Notes: generated by a model from the sequence alone, not told the origin. DNA of 64,000 nucleotides from Glaciecola sp964195425 (GCA_964195425.1 CAXMOM010000017.1:1-64000); one strand, 5' to 3'; positions 35,661-45,650 are shown, counted from the first letter of the stretch. A program made the numbers and translations.

Positions 35661-36155
35661 TTATTTGATGATAACCACGGTATCGGCAAAACGGTCATGT
35701 AAACATGTTTTATCATGACCGAAAATAAAGCACACGTTAACCAACGACAAAATGCCTCCAATTACCGGTACATACCCTAGGCCAAAATAAAGACCATAGC
35801 GTTTTATAAGGACGTTTTTAGATGGCACCTGCGAAGTTTCGCGGCTTATAATGCCAAGTCCCAACATCTTTTTACCAATCGTTTGGCCACTACTAAACAG
35901 AAGTTTGCCGTTAATAAGGAAAAATATTACCACTCCAAGGATACCAAAAATAAGATTAACCACTAACTCTCCAACGAATGACCGTTCTTCAGTAAAGCCA
36001 ACAGAAAGCAGCATAATAGGAATCAAAATAATCAACATTATTATTGTATCTATTAACGAAGCCCCAAGGCGAGCCCATCTGCCAGCGAGTTCTGCATTTT
36101 GCGGGTCGTTGTTGTTTAGTTCAGACTCTGGTGCTTGATAAACATTATTTTCCAT
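35661..36155 (-). CDS. RDD family membrane protein
   Basis: A 164-residue protein with a hydrophilic N-terminus, then the RDD-family segment GRWARLGASLIDTIIMLIILIP (the Arg and Asp of the family name), a second helix, and GQTIGKKMLGLGIISRE followed by a third hydrophobic stretch. RDD proteins are small inner-membrane proteins of mostly unknown function, some proposed as ion or solute exchangers. The ATG at 36155 with GGAAAG upstream is preferred over a longer frame. It stands alone and diverges from the GST gene. Confidence 0.83.
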   Translation of the reverse strand: MENNVYQAPESELNNNDPQNAELAGRWARLGASLIDTIIMLIILIPIMLLSVGFTEERSFVGELVVNLIFGILGVVIFFLINGKLLFSSGQTIGKKMLGLGIISRETSQVPSKNVLIKRYGLYFGLGYVPVIGGILSLVNVCFIFGHDKTCLHDRFADTVVIIK

Positions 36156-36347
36156 ATTTCTTTCCGTAGATTGTAATTTGCGAGCGTAAATCATACCCTA
36201 GAATGCAAATGAGTATTTACCGCTGATTTATAAAAATATCACGCTATAAGACACGATTTAAGGTTAAGCAGACAGAATTTTTTAACCATTATTAATCTCC
36301 ATTAACTTACGCAGTAGCAGAGTAAGCCTAGCAACGGAATATAGTTT

Positions 36348-37448
36348 ATGTCAGACCAATACACCTTATATGGTGCGCCGCTTTCATTGTATACCGGCAA
36401 AACACGTGCGTATCTTCGCTTTAAGCAAATTCCGTATACCGAGGTGTTTTCATCACTTAGGGTATACAAAAAGATTATTGTGCCAAATACCGGCGTACGT
36501 TTTATTCCAGTAGTAAAAACACCGCAAGGCGAGTTTATTCAAGACACCTCTGTAATCATGGATAAGCTAGAGCAAGCATTCCCAGAGCGTTGTGTAGTGC
36601 CAAGCAGCCCTAAACAGCGCTTGGTTTCAGCATTCATGGAAATGTGGGGTGACGAATGGCTGCTAATCCCTGCCATGCACTATCGCTGGAATCACGATAA
36701 TTTCCCGTTTATTTACGAAGAGTTTGGCAAAATTGTGGTGCCGTATATGCCCAAGTTTATCCGCCGTATTGTAGGTAAGAAGGCAGGCGCTAAGTTTAAA
36801 AGCTTTGTACCTATGCTAGGAATTACGCCTATAAGCATTCCCGCAATAGAAAATTGGTATGAAAACGAAGTTTTACCTCTGTTAAACGCCCATTTTGCTA
36901 AACATGATTACTTACTTGGCGCACGCCCTTGTGCCGGCGATTTTGGCTTACTTGGACCTTTATATGCACATTTGTATCGAGATCCTGCACCAGGCAAAGT
37001 TATGAAGCGCGTCGCCCCCTATGTTGTAAAGTGGATAGAACGCATGAATAACCCACCATCAGAATTAGGTACTTGGTGCGTAAACGATCGCATTCCCGCA
37101 ACACTGCTTCTAATTTTACGGCAGCAATTTGCCGACTTTTGGCCGGTACAATTTGACGCGCTCAAGCGGACGCAAGCGTGGATACAAGAAAACCCCAATA
37201 CAAAAAAGCTTCCTCGCATGCTGGGTGAACACAGCTATCGCCTGGGCGATATTGAAGAAAAGCGCATAGTTCGGACCTTTGGGCAATGGAAACTGCAGCG
37301 CGTACTCGATATTTATGCAGCCCTAGGCGAAGATGAAAAAACTAAGCTAAGTCCTATACTTAAAGAACTAGGCGCTTATGATTTCATGCAAATTGCCATT
37401 GAGCATAGAGTTATGCTAGAAAACAACGTTTTGGTAGTTGAGAGATGA
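36348..37448 (+). CDS. Glutathione S-transferase family protein
   Basis: A 366-residue protein with an N-terminal thioredoxin-like GST domain (LYGAPLSLYTGKTRAYLRFKQIPY; IPVVKTPQG; FIQDTSVIMDKLEQAFP, the cis-Pro and Ser glutathione-binding region) and an all-alpha C-terminal domain (HDYLLGARPCAGDFGLLGPLYAHL). It is longer than typical GSTs (about 210), with about 110 extra residues after the second domain that I do not recognise. Substrate is unknown. Confidence 0.83.
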   Translation: MSDQYTLYGAPLSLYTGKTRAYLRFKQIPYTEVFSSLRVYKKIIVPNTGVRFIPVVKTPQGEFIQDTSVIMDKLEQAFPERCVVPSSPKQRLVSAFMEMWGDEWLLIPAMHYRWNHDNFPFIYEEFGKIVVPYMPKFIRRIVGKKAGAKFKSFVPMLGITPISIPAIENWYENEVLPLLNAHFAKHDYLLGARPCAGDFGLLGPLYAHLYRDPAPGKVMKRVAPYVVKWIERMNNPPSELGTWCVNDRIPATLLLILRQQFADFWPVQFDALKRTQAWIQENPNTKKLPRMLGEHSYRLGDIEEKRIVRTFGQWKLQRVLDIYAALGEDEKTKLSPILKELGAYDFMQIAIEHRVMLENNVLVVER

Positions 37449-37566
37449 TAACGGGGAGAATAGCTTGCCTATTTTTATGCAGGGCATAACCATCGAATAG
37501 TTGCTTGGCCAAATAAGTTTGCATTGCATATACTGTTTAAGCAATGTTACGTAAGCTCAGCGGTGC

Positions 37567-38463
37567 TTACAAGACACCTGCTGCTTTGTATAATTGCAAA
37601 TGAACATTAACCAAATCATCAATATTTCGTTGATACCCCCCTCCAATAACCGCTGCCACCGGCACGCCTAAACGCTTGCAAGTATCAAACACTAACTTAT
37701 CACGCTCATAAACACCCTTGGTAGTTATATTCAAATAACCCAAATCGTCAGACTCATGAATATCGACACCAGCGTCGTATATTACGGCATCTGGCACAGC
37801 TGTATTAAATGCCAACTGTAAAGCACATTCTACCGTATGTAGATATTCATCATCTGTCATTCCCCGTGCTAGCGGGAAATCGAGGTCTGAATGTTGTTTT
37901 CTTGCTGGGAAGTTTTTTTCACAGTGCAGAGAAACGGTATAAATAGCGTCATTCTCACTTGCTAGAAGCGCCGTTCCGTCTCCTTGATGAACATCACAAT
38001 CGAATACAAGGACCTTATCTATAGCCGGTTGATTTAGCATTTCGTTTGCACATAAAATGATGTCATTAAAAACGCAAAATCCAGATCCAAAGTCGGCGAA
38101 AGCATGATGGTAACCGCCGGTTAGATTAAGAGCTACGCCACTTTTTAGCGCTAGCTTGCCGGTTAAAACCGTACCACCAACAGCGTGTAAAGTACGTTTC
38201 ACGAATTGTTCCGACCACGGCATGCCTAAGCGTCGTATCGCCTTATCAGAAATAGTGCCATCAATAAAACTATCGACATATGAGGGGAGATGCGCAATTT
38301 TCAAATCTTCTACGGAAATTGGCGTTGGTGTGAAAAACGCGCTTTCTTTTACACCACCGGCAAGGAGCTGATCTCTAATACCCAGATATTTTTCTATGGG
38401 AAAGCGATGTTTCTTTGGCAAAACTAACTGGCTGTATATGGGGTGAAATACGAGTGATGTCAT
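37567..38463 (-). CDS. Histone deacetylase superfamily protein
   Basis: A 298-residue zinc-dependent deacetylase of the HDAC/AcuC/Apah superfamily. The active-site segments are GGYHHAFADFGSGFCVFNDI (tandem His), VLVFDCDVHQGDGTA (zinc Asp and His), YDAGVDIHESDDLG (second zinc Asp) and VIGGGYQRNI (catalytic Tyr). Bacterial members deacetylate polyamines, acetoin-related or acetylated proteins; the short class IV-like length gives no closer clue. The gene stands alone on the minus strand. Confidence 0.9.
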   Translation of the reverse strand: MTSLVFHPIYSQLVLPKKHRFPIEKYLGIRDQLLAGGVKESAFFTPTPISVEDLKIAHLPSYVDSFIDGTISDKAIRRLGMPWSEQFVKRTLHAVGGTVLTGKLALKSGVALNLTGGYHHAFADFGSGFCVFNDIILCANEMLNQPAIDKVLVFDCDVHQGDGTALLASENDAIYTVSLHCEKNFPARKQHSDLDFPLARGMTDDEYLHTVECALQLAFNTAVPDAVIYDAGVDIHESDDLGYLNITTKGVYERDKLVFDTCKRLGVPVAAVIGGGYQRNIDDLVNVHLQLYKAAGVL

Positions 38464-38894
38464 ACTATTAGCGCTAACTCTCCTTTAAAGTAATGTGTTG
38501 TTTTCCAATTAAACTAATACTAGCGCTTTTCATGACTTTTCTATAGTTTTTGAGACCTAATGTTGCCGTAGCTTTTTATTTACTTATATTCATAATGAAA
38601 ATAAGTTGTTTAATCGCTTCTTGCTATTAGCGTTTGGGATGAACATCGCTCTGCCTAGCTAGGTCGGACTTCGGCTAATCTGATCCCCTACGGCATCATA
38701 AAGGCAAAGTTTCGAAGATGTGCCGGTAAAGCATCAGGCGTTTTTCCATCATCAGTTGATTCAAATATAATCAATTTGATTGCAACCTAGCCTATTTGGC
38801 CCTATACTCTGTATATAAACACAGTGCAATGGCTATTTGAGACTGTGAAACCTTAATATAATAAAAATATAATAGACTAAAGAGTCCAAGCCAT
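38464..38894. other. Divergent gap before the WYL regulator, with an inverted repeat
   Basis: About 430 bp between the divergent HDAC-like and WYL genes. TCAAAT-ATAATCA-ATTTGA at 38761-38779 is an inverted repeat with perfect 6-bp arms, about 115 nt upstream of the WYL gene. BrxR/CapW-type repressors bind inverted repeats in their own promoters, so it is a candidate operator. Nothing else was recognised. Confidence 0.35.
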
Positions 38895-39803
38895 ATGCAT
38901 CTTAGTGCTGCTTACCAACACCAAAATGAATTTGTTAAAAGTCTTTCACTTGCTCAGCGTGAACGCTTGGCTTTCATTGACTTTAATCTACAGTTTTTTG
39001 GCAAAATATCCCGCAGCGATTTAATAAACCGATTTAGAACAGGCTTGGCTGCCAGCACTCGCGACTTCGCAGCCTACCGCGAAATTGCGCAAGCAAATTT
39101 AAAACTTGACCATTCTACTAAGCAATATTTACGCACCGGTCATTTTGAGCCAATATTCCAATTTTCTGCCGAGGCTATTTTACAGTCAGTAAGTAAAGGA
39201 TTTAGCGATGGAATTACCGCTTCCATTCAGCCGTCGGCACAGTGTTTTGAAGCAGTTCAACTCATTCATCCAAACATTCATATAATTGCGGCATTAATGC
39301 GCTCAATACATAATCAGGTTGCCTGCCAAGTGAAATATGTATCTATTAGCTCTGGTGAAAGTACCAGAATTATTGTGCCACATGCCATTATTAACAATGG
39401 ACACCGCTGGCATGTTCGCGCATTCGATGAAAAATCAAATGCATTTCGCGACTTCGTATGTACAAGATTTACGCAGGTATCTGCAACTAATACACCCGCA
39501 TTAAATGAGCAGCATGCTAGTTGTGATGATCAATTTAACCGACTAGTCACCCTTGTATTAATGGTCCACCCTGGTATTGATAAAGCACAGGCCATTGAAA
39601 TGGATTACGCCATGCAAGGCGGTGAAAAAATAATGCAGGTTAGAGCTGCACTAGCCGCCTATATTTTACGGCATTGGCAAGTGGATTGCTCATTCGAACA
39701 CCGCATACTAAATCAGGGCTGTCAGTTAGCTTTAAAAAACCATGAAGTACTTGATAGTATTGAGAATCCCCAATTAGCGCCCGGGTTCACGCCAAAAAAA
39801 TGA
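38895..39803 (+). CDS. BrxR/CapW-type WYL-domain transcriptional regulator
   Basis: A 302-residue protein with the three-part BrxR/CapW layout. The N-terminal winged helix reads LSLAQRERLAFIDFNLQFFGKISRSDLINRF...ASTRDFAAYREIA, the WYL domain reads RIIVPHAIINNGHRWHVRAFDEKSNAFRDFVCTRF, and the C-terminal WCX-like part contains MDYAMQGGEKIMQVRAALAAYILRHWQVD. In BREX and CBASS islands such proteins repress defence genes and sense damage ligands. Here no defence genes are adjacent, so it is an orphan or has a chromosomal target. A TerB-like gene follows by 125 nt. Confidence 0.82.
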   Translation: MHLSAAYQHQNEFVKSLSLAQRERLAFIDFNLQFFGKISRSDLINRFRTGLAASTRDFAAYREIAQANLKLDHSTKQYLRTGHFEPIFQFSAEAILQSVSKGFSDGITASIQPSAQCFEAVQLIHPNIHIIAALMRSIHNQVACQVKYVSISSGESTRIIVPHAIINNGHRWHVRAFDEKSNAFRDFVCTRFTQVSATNTPALNEQHASCDDQFNRLVTLVLMVHPGIDKAQAIEMDYAMQGGEKIMQVRAALAAYILRHWQVDCSFEHRILNQGCQLALKNHEVLDSIENPQLAPGFTPKK

Positions 39804-39928
39804 ACCAAGATCACCTGCTAAGGTCTAAAAAAACGCACAAATTTGGTTAAGGTCTTAAACTCAATGAATTTACACTGCTTTAGCTGAAACCAAAGTTGAA
39901 TATTGGTCAAGATGACATAGAGGTAATA

Positions 39929-40483
39929 ATGCATAACAATGAAACGGACAACTCATCATATAAGTCATTAAGTGAAGCCCCAAATAAACACCGGCATGTC
40001 GCGACACAAGACGCATCGAATAGCTCACCGGGCGAACTAGCACACCAGTCAGAGCCAATTCATGTAAATGCTCCAAGCGCTATTGCCCATGAAGAACAAG
40101 CTGATATACAACAAATCACTGCAGAACAAGACTTCAATGAGTCATTGATTAAACTCCTAGTGCTGCTTTATCAGATAGATGGAAAGGTTACGCTAACGGA
40201 ACAAGACCTGTTCGACGATATTACCGTAAGCCTTAACTGGCGTAGCGGTGTGTCAATTTCAGCTTTTATAAACGATGCAATTCATCAAGCAAGGGTCGCA
40301 ATAGATCAACGGGAGTCACGTGAATTTCTTTTTAAGTTAGGAGCCGGACTAAATCATGATCCCGCGCAGGCTTTAGAATATGCTATGGATATTACCGCTA
40401 TAGATGGCAAACGAAGCGAAGAAGAGGTTGAACTACTCGCTTTATTATCAAATAGAGTCTTAGCCAGAGGGCTGGTGGAATAG
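39929..40483 (+). CDS. TerB-like domain protein
   Basis: A 184-residue protein with a disordered, hydrophilic N-terminus (about 75 residues) and a helical C-terminal part. Two TerB-like repeats of the form LLYQIDGKVTLTEQDL and DITAIDGKRSEEEVELL carry the acidic calcium-binding-like pattern. TerB domains are linked to tellurite resistance and membrane stress, but the role here is unknown. The ATG at 39929 follows GAGGTAATA; a TTG at 39896 is less likely. It lies downstream of the WYL regulator. Confidence 0.6.
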   Translation: MHNNETDNSSYKSLSEAPNKHRHVATQDASNSSPGELAHQSEPIHVNAPSAIAHEEQADIQQITAEQDFNESLIKLLVLLYQIDGKVTLTEQDLFDDITVSLNWRSGVSISAFINDAIHQARVAIDQRESREFLFKLGAGLNHDPAQALEYAMDITAIDGKRSEEEVELLALLSNRVLARGLVE

Positions 40484-40733
40484 TAGTAGAAAAATAGCCC
40501 CATATAAATAAAGTCAATGGCTTATTTTGTACTGATAATTTCATGACCGCGCTGTCAACATCATGACGATAATTAGAAACTCTTTGCATGTTTTCAGATA
40601 AGAACATGCATCTGAAAAGTACATTTTTGTAACTCTTCTTTGTGGATAAGTGTTTTTTACTTTGTAATGTGTTGAAATTGTCCCTAAACTAGAAAACTTC
40701 TTATGCAATAAAATAGTCGATTTAGTTTACATT

Positions 40734-41384
40734 ATGCCAAACACGCCAAAACCTATTATTCTTGCTATTTCTGGAGCATCGGGCTCGGGTAAATCACTTT
40801 TTACGCAAAACCTCCAGCTTACTTTAGAAAAACAAGACCAACCCGTATTAGTTCTCCAAGAAGACCATTACTACAAAACTCAAGACCATATTCCTATTGA
40901 ACAACGAACAAGTACTAACTACGACCATCCAGATGCATTTGAGCATGATTTATTGTCGCAGCATCTTCAAGATCTTTGTGCTGGCAAAAGTATCGACTAT
41001 CCTAGTTATTGCTACAAAACACATACTCGCTTAAAAAAAGCACAAAAAATCAAACCCTCGCCTATCATTATTATTGAGGGCATTATGTTGCTAACGCAGA
41101 TACAACTCTTTGATCACTTCGATTTTAAGGTTTTTGTTGATACGCCATTAGACGTATGTTTAATGCGCAGAATGCTACGTGACACTCAAGAACGCGGACG
41201 TTCACTAGCGTCGGTCGCAAAGCAATATGAGCAGACCGTAAAACCTATGTATCATAAGTTTATCCGTCCAAGCAAAAATTTTGCAGACTTAATTGTCCCT
41301 CACGGTGGCGAAAACTTCTTAGCAGTTGATGTGTTAAGTGCGTATTTATTCAAACAACGAAATGGAAATACACTTAATGATTAG
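40734..41384 (+). CDS. udk: Uridine kinase
   Basis: A 216-residue P-loop kinase with Walker A GASGSGKS at residues 14-21 and the uridine kinase segments LQEDHYYK, NYDHPDAFEHDLL and IIIIEGIMLL. It phosphorylates uridine and cytidine to UMP and CMP. Its last codons overlap the start of the nucleoside transporter by 8 nt, so uptake and phosphorylation of nucleosides are translationally coupled. Confidence 0.93.
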   Translation: MPNTPKPIILAISGASGSGKSLFTQNLQLTLEKQDQPVLVLQEDHYYKTQDHIPIEQRTSTNYDHPDAFEHDLLSQHLQDLCAGKSIDYPSYCYKTHTRLKKAQKIKPSPIIIIEGIMLLTQIQLFDHFDFKVFVDTPLDVCLMRRMLRDTQERGRSLASVAKQYEQTVKPMYHKFIRPSKNFADLIVPHGGENFLAVDVLSAYLFKQRNGNTLND

Positions 41385-42603
41385 TTTGTTAGGAATAATC
41401 TTTATATTTGCAGTAGGTTTTGCCTTAAGTAGCGCACGAACTCGTATAAATTGGCGAACAGTGGGCGGTGCTTTTGCCATACAAGCACTCATAGGTGGCT
41501 TTGTACTTTACACCTCGGTAGGCGTAGATGTGCTAAATAGCGTCACTAGCTTTGTGCAAAATATTATCGATTACGGAAAAGCCGGCACAAGCTTCTTGTT
41601 TGGCCCCTTAAGTGATTTGTCGAGTGCTGATAACATAGGATTTATTTTTGCATTTCAAGTACTCCCGGTCATTATCTTCTTCTCGTCTTTAATATCGGTG
41701 CTATACCATCTTCGTATCATGAGTGTAATTATTAATGTTATTGGTGGTAGTCTTAAAAGGCTATTGGGCACAAGTCGCCCTGAGTCGATGTCTGCTGCGG
41801 CCAATATATTCGTTGGGCAAACAGAAGCACCGCTTATTGTAAAACCTTTTATCCCAAAAATGACACGCTCTGAGTTATTTGCGCTAATGGTTGGTGGACT
41901 CGCGTCGGTTGCAGGCTCAATTATGGTGGGTTATGCCAGCTTGGGCATAGATCTAAAGTATCTTATTGCCGCTAGCTTTATGGCCGCACCCGCAGGCCTG
42001 ATGATGGCCAAAATTCTAGAACCTGAACTAGACCAACCAAATGAAGTACTAAGCGAAGTAGGAGCTGATGCGGAAAAGTTTACCAATGTATTTGATGCAG
42101 CCGCTAGTGGCGCTGCTTCAGGCTTAAAACTAGCCGTTAATGTAGGCGCGATGTTACTTGCTTTTATTGCCTTAATAGCTATGTTTAATGGCATTATTGG
42201 TTTTTTTGGCGGCCTCTTTGGTGTCGAAGAACTTACCCTACAAGGTATCCTAGGCTATATATTTCAACCTATCGCATGGTTGATTGGTATTCCATGGTCG
42301 GAAGCTAATTTAGCAGGTAGTTTTATTGGTCAAAAAGTAATAGTTAATGAATTTGTTGCCTATCTTGATTTTATTAATTATAAAGACCAATTATCTTTAT
42401 CTTCACAAGCAATAATTACCTTTGCACTATGTGGATTTGCAAATTTATCGTCTATCGCTATTTTGATGGGCGGTATTGGTGCGATGGCCCCAAAACGCAG
42501 GCCTGAAATCGCCCGACTTGGCCTAAAAGCCGTGTTAGCTGCTACCTTAGCTAACCTAATGAGTGCTGCGCTAGCCGGCATATTCTTGTCACTAGCAGCC
42601 TGA
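41377..42603 (+). CDS. nupC: NupC-type concentrative nucleoside transporter
   Basis: A 408-residue membrane protein of the CNT family. The family core IFVGQTEAPLIVKPFIPKMTRSELFALMVGGLASVAGSIMVGYA and NEFVAYLDFINY...FALCGFANLSSIAILMGGIGAMAP are both present. It imports nucleosides with sodium or protons. The ATG at 41377 was chosen: GGAAA lies 8 nt upstream and the protein starts with the usual hydrophobic helix. It overlaps udk by 8 nt. Confidence 0.93.
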   Translation: MISLLGIIFIFAVGFALSSARTRINWRTVGGAFAIQALIGGFVLYTSVGVDVLNSVTSFVQNIIDYGKAGTSFLFGPLSDLSSADNIGFIFAFQVLPVIIFFSSLISVLYHLRIMSVIINVIGGSLKRLLGTSRPESMSAAANIFVGQTEAPLIVKPFIPKMTRSELFALMVGGLASVAGSIMVGYASLGIDLKYLIAASFMAAPAGLMMAKILEPELDQPNEVLSEVGADAEKFTNVFDAAASGAASGLKLAVNVGAMLLAFIALIAMFNGIIGFFGGLFGVEELTLQGILGYIFQPIAWLIGIPWSEANLAGSFIGQKVIVNEFVAYLDFINYKDQLSLSSQAIITFALCGFANLSSIAILMGGIGAMAPKRRPEIARLGLKAVLAATLANLMSAALAGIFLSLAA

Positions 42604-42609
42604 CTATGA

Positions 42610-42635
42610 AGCGCGCCTAATTTAACGTGCGCGCT
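42610..42635 (+). terminator. GC-rich hairpin after nupC
   Basis: AGCGCGC at 42610-42616 pairs with GCGCGCT at 42629-42635 across 12 nt. It sits 7 nt after the nupC stop. No T-run follows directly, so termination efficiency is uncertain. Confidence 0.45.
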
Positions 42636-42690
42636 ACATGACATGACAAGAGCCTTTCTTGAAAAAGAACAAGTGTGAAAAGAGAAACAT

Positions 42691-43530
42691 ATGAAACTAC
42701 AGGCCGTTGATTATCAATCACCTACTGCCGCCAAAGACTTTGTTGAGTCCTTAAGACAAACAGGCTTTGGGGTACTTAAAAATCACCCAATACCAAAACA
42801 ACAAGTAAGCAGTATATACGCCAACTGGCAGGCGTTTTTTAACTCACAAGAAAAAACAGGTTTTGCCTACAACAAAGGTAAACAAGATGGTTTTTTTCCG
42901 CAGTCGGTGTCTGAAATTGCTAAGGGATTTAAAAAGAAGGATATTAAAGAATATTTTCATTATTATCCTTGGGGACAATGTCCTGAAGAATTAAAATCTG
43001 AAATTGATACGTATTATAAAAACACTCTGAGCCTTGCAGAGCATTTGTTAGATTGGATAGAACAAGAATCGCCTGCTCACGTTAGCAAAAATTATCGTGA
43101 GCCTTTGTCTAGTATGATTAAAGATAGCGACCAAACCTTGTTACGGATACTGCACTACCCGCCGCTAGCTGGCGATGAAGAGCCTGATGCTATTCGCGCT
43201 GCCGCGCATGAAGATATTAATCTAATTACACTTTTGCCTGCGGCAAATGAACCTGGGCTACAAGTTAAAGCTAAAGACGGGACTTGGCTAGATGTGCCTA
43301 GCGATTTTGGCAACTTAATTGTTAATATTGGCGACATGTTACAAGAAACTTCCGGCCATTACTTTCCTTCAACCACGCACCGTGTTGTAAACCCCGAGGG
43401 GGCAGATACATCAAAATCGCGCATTTCACTGCCTTTATTTTTACACCCTAGGCCCAACGTTGTGCTGTCAGATAATTACACAGCAGATACTTACTTGTCG
43501 GAGCGCCTGCGAGAGCTTGGCGTTGTTTAA
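42691..43530 (+). CDS. 2-oxoglutarate/Fe(II)-dependent oxygenase
   Basis: A 279-residue oxygenase of the isopenicillin N synthase-like family. The N-terminal DIOX_N part has SLRQTGFGVLKNHPIP, and the catalytic domain holds the HxD...H iron site (AAHEDINLITLL and later STTHRVVNP) and the 2-oxoglutarate-binding Arg in SKSRISLPLF. The substrate is unknown. It lies 87 nt after nupC in the same direction. Confidence 0.88.
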   Translation: MKLQAVDYQSPTAAKDFVESLRQTGFGVLKNHPIPKQQVSSIYANWQAFFNSQEKTGFAYNKGKQDGFFPQSVSEIAKGFKKKDIKEYFHYYPWGQCPEELKSEIDTYYKNTLSLAEHLLDWIEQESPAHVSKNYREPLSSMIKDSDQTLLRILHYPPLAGDEEPDAIRAAAHEDINLITLLPAANEPGLQVKAKDGTWLDVPSDFGNLIVNIGDMLQETSGHYFPSTTHRVVNPEGADTSKSRISLPLFLHPRPNVVLSDNYTADTYLSERLRELGVV

Positions 43531-43576
43531 CTAATAATAAGTAACTAATGACGTATGTAGCATAACCTGCATACTG

Positions 43577-44740
43577 TTATCGCTTAGCGACTAAGTTTGA
43601 TATTTTCGACGAATATTGCCTTTTCAATTCTCTATCCCAAGCCCATCTTTTAGCATTTTCTAGATAGCGATGGGCATTTTCAATATCACCCAAACGAAAG
43701 TAAACCTTAGCTAAACTAAAATGAAACTCGTGCGGTTTATGATTGAGTGAAATTGCTTTTTTATAATGTGTAATGCTTAGCTCATAGTCGTTAGCTTCTA
43801 AAGCAATATCACCTAACATCATATGATAGTATGGATTTTTTTGTCTTTTTTTATGCAAACGACTTAATAATACCTGTGACTTTTCTGCTTTACCCTGACG
43901 CTTATACAACAAGGCCAAATTTTCATAAGCCGATGTGAAATTAGGCTTAATTGAAAGGGCCATTGCATAAAAGGCTTCAGCCTGATCAAAGTGTTGATGA
44001 CGAGAAAACAAAACGCCTAAGTTTAACCAAGCACCTTCGTTGTTAACATTTTCATTTATTGCAGCTTTCAAATATGCATAAGCACGACTAGCTTCATTAA
44101 CAATGAGGTGGTCAGCAGCTTTGTTGGCATAAAAATTCGACACAATTTCTGACTTTGTTAATTCTTTAGCGCGGAACCGGCGCATGCCTTGTTGCGGATC
44201 AAAGTCGACTGTCATATTTCTATTTGACAATATATGGTGACGCACTTTACGCGGTTTAACGATTAAATTAATATGCCTATTAATTAGCGTATTACCCTCT
44301 CGACGAGTCCAAAATTCTGGAATAGCGATATCTTGAAAGGCCGAAATCATGCCTAAGTACTGAGTCATTGCATAGGTCATTATGGTAAGCGACAAACAGT
44401 TTGCAGTGCCTTCGTTGAAGGTGTTCTGAGCGGTGGTATTTGCCTCTGCGTTATATGATAACGACAGCGCAGTGCGGTCAAAAATAGCCCCTACGAGCGC
44501 TGTAAGCTTAGCTTTTTCAGTGCCTTTATCTGCTGTATTTTGCTCAATAAAAGCAATCATGCTCGTATCAATAGCAAATATCTCTTGCTGCGTTTCTATA
44601 TCTTGCTTGAGATAATCAGGAAAAACTGAATCGGGCAACTCTGGAATAGCATTATTGCCTAAGTAAGTACTATTACACCCAGTAAGCATAGTTAATACAG
44701 GCAGGATCAGTAGCAGAAGATAGGATTGACGCTTAAACAT
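43577..44740 (-). CDS. TPR lipoprotein with transglutaminase-like domain
   Basis: A 387-residue predicted lipoprotein: the signal peptide ends LTMLTGC, a lipobox with Cys22. A transglutaminase-like domain follows (Cys in FNEGTANCLSLTIMTYAM, His in RHINLIVK, Asp in TVDFDPQQG), then about four tetratricopeptide repeats (from residue 220: GAWLNLGVLFSRHQHFDQAEAFY and so on). Its role is unknown; it is likely in the periplasm, anchored to a membrane. It is alone on the minus strand and converges with the oxygenase gene. Confidence 0.83.
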   Translation of the reverse strand: MFKRQSYLLLLILPVLTMLTGCNSTYLGNNAIPELPDSVFPDYLKQDIETQQEIFAIDTSMIAFIEQNTADKGTEKAKLTALVGAIFDRTALSLSYNAEANTTAQNTFNEGTANCLSLTIMTYAMTQYLGMISAFQDIAIPEFWTRREGNTLINRHINLIVKPRKVRHHILSNRNMTVDFDPQQGMRRFRAKELTKSEIVSNFYANKAADHLIVNEASRAYAYLKAAINENVNNEGAWLNLGVLFSRHQHFDQAEAFYAMALSIKPNFTSAYENLALLYKRQGKAEKSQVLLSRLHKKRQKNPYYHMMLGDIALEANDYELSITHYKKAISLNHKPHEFHFSLAKVYFRLGDIENAHRYLENAKRWAWDRELKRQYSSKISNLVAKR

Positions 44741-44966
44741 TGTCGTTTACCTCGCTTAACAAAGGTGCTGCCATAGGAACTAAAATCGGTGTAGAGCAAA
44801 GATATAAAGTAAAGAATGGAATAGAAAATCTAACAATGAATCCAATAGACGCCATTTAAATAGGTTTAATTAGATACGACCCTACGCTTTTTGCATACCA
44901 AAACTCATGCACCACCATAGACCAAGCACATAGCTTTCACAAATTTATTCACTGATAAAGGTCACT

Positions 44967-45650
44967 TCACCCTAGGGTATAAGCCCTAACGGCTTGCGTA
45001 TGTGACAACTCAGTTAAGCTAATGCTACTGGTTTTATCAAGGGCGTATAGCTGGGCAAATAACAAGGTTATGGTCGCCAAGGCGTCATCTAAGGCATTGT
45101 GGGCAGACACTGTTGCTAATTCATAATGTGCTCGTGATTGCCCCAAAGTAACCTCGCCATTAGGCACAAATCCATGTTTCTTTTCCATTGCATACACTTC
45201 TAACAACATCGTGTCGATAGTAGTGATGGTAACCTGATCAAGTTCAAGTAAAGCCCATAGGCGGTTTAAGACAGCAACATCTAGTGCGGCATTATGAAAG
45301 ACCCAGACATGACTACCCGCGTACTGGTGTAACTGGAATAATTGTTCTCTAATATGCTGGCCGCCCGCCATGTCTTTCGCAATTAAGCCATGAATAACCG
45401 GGCTTTGATTCAAATCTCCGCTTGCTCGTACAATTTGGTAATACGTGCTCGACAAGTCTATTTCAAACCCTCGACCTTGCAACCATCCAATTGAGGTTAC
45501 TTTAGCAAGCTTTGTATTTAAGTCGGTCAGCTCTAAATCAATCGATAACATAGGTAGTTCGCAGTAACTGATGTTTTTAAATATTTCTGCAATAGGTTTG
45601 TGCCGCACTAGTGTATTGGCAAAAAAATTCGCGAGTTTATCGATAATCAT
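44967..45650 (-). CDS. DnaQ-like 3'-5' exonuclease family protein
   Basis: A 227-residue DEDD exonuclease-like protein. ExoI is DLELTDLNTKLAKV (Asp and Glu kept; the usual FDxETTG is altered), ExoII VFHNAALDVAVLNRLW, and the final His/Asp are in AHNALDDALATITL, giving a DEDDh pattern. Its start overlaps the stop of the DUF294 gene (TAATG). This exonuclease next to a DUF294/CBS protein and the acetate-symporter kinase is a common gene order; its role there is not established. Confidence 0.85.
   Translation of the reverse strand: MIIDKLANFFANTLVRHKPIAEIFKNISYCELPMLSIDLELTDLNTKLAKVTSIGWLQGRGFEIDLSSTYYQIVRASGDLNQSPVIHGLIAKDMAGGQHIREQLFQLHQYAGSHVWVFHNAALDVAVLNRLWALLELDQVTITTIDTMLLEVYAMEKKHGFVPNGEVTLGQSRAHYELATVSAHNALDDALATITLLFAQLYALDKTSSISLTELSHTQAVRAYTLG

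Noticed and set aside
38895..40483. Full BREX or CBASS defence island
   Set aside because: Only the regulator type is present; no brx, cGAS-like or effector genes in the neighbourhood.
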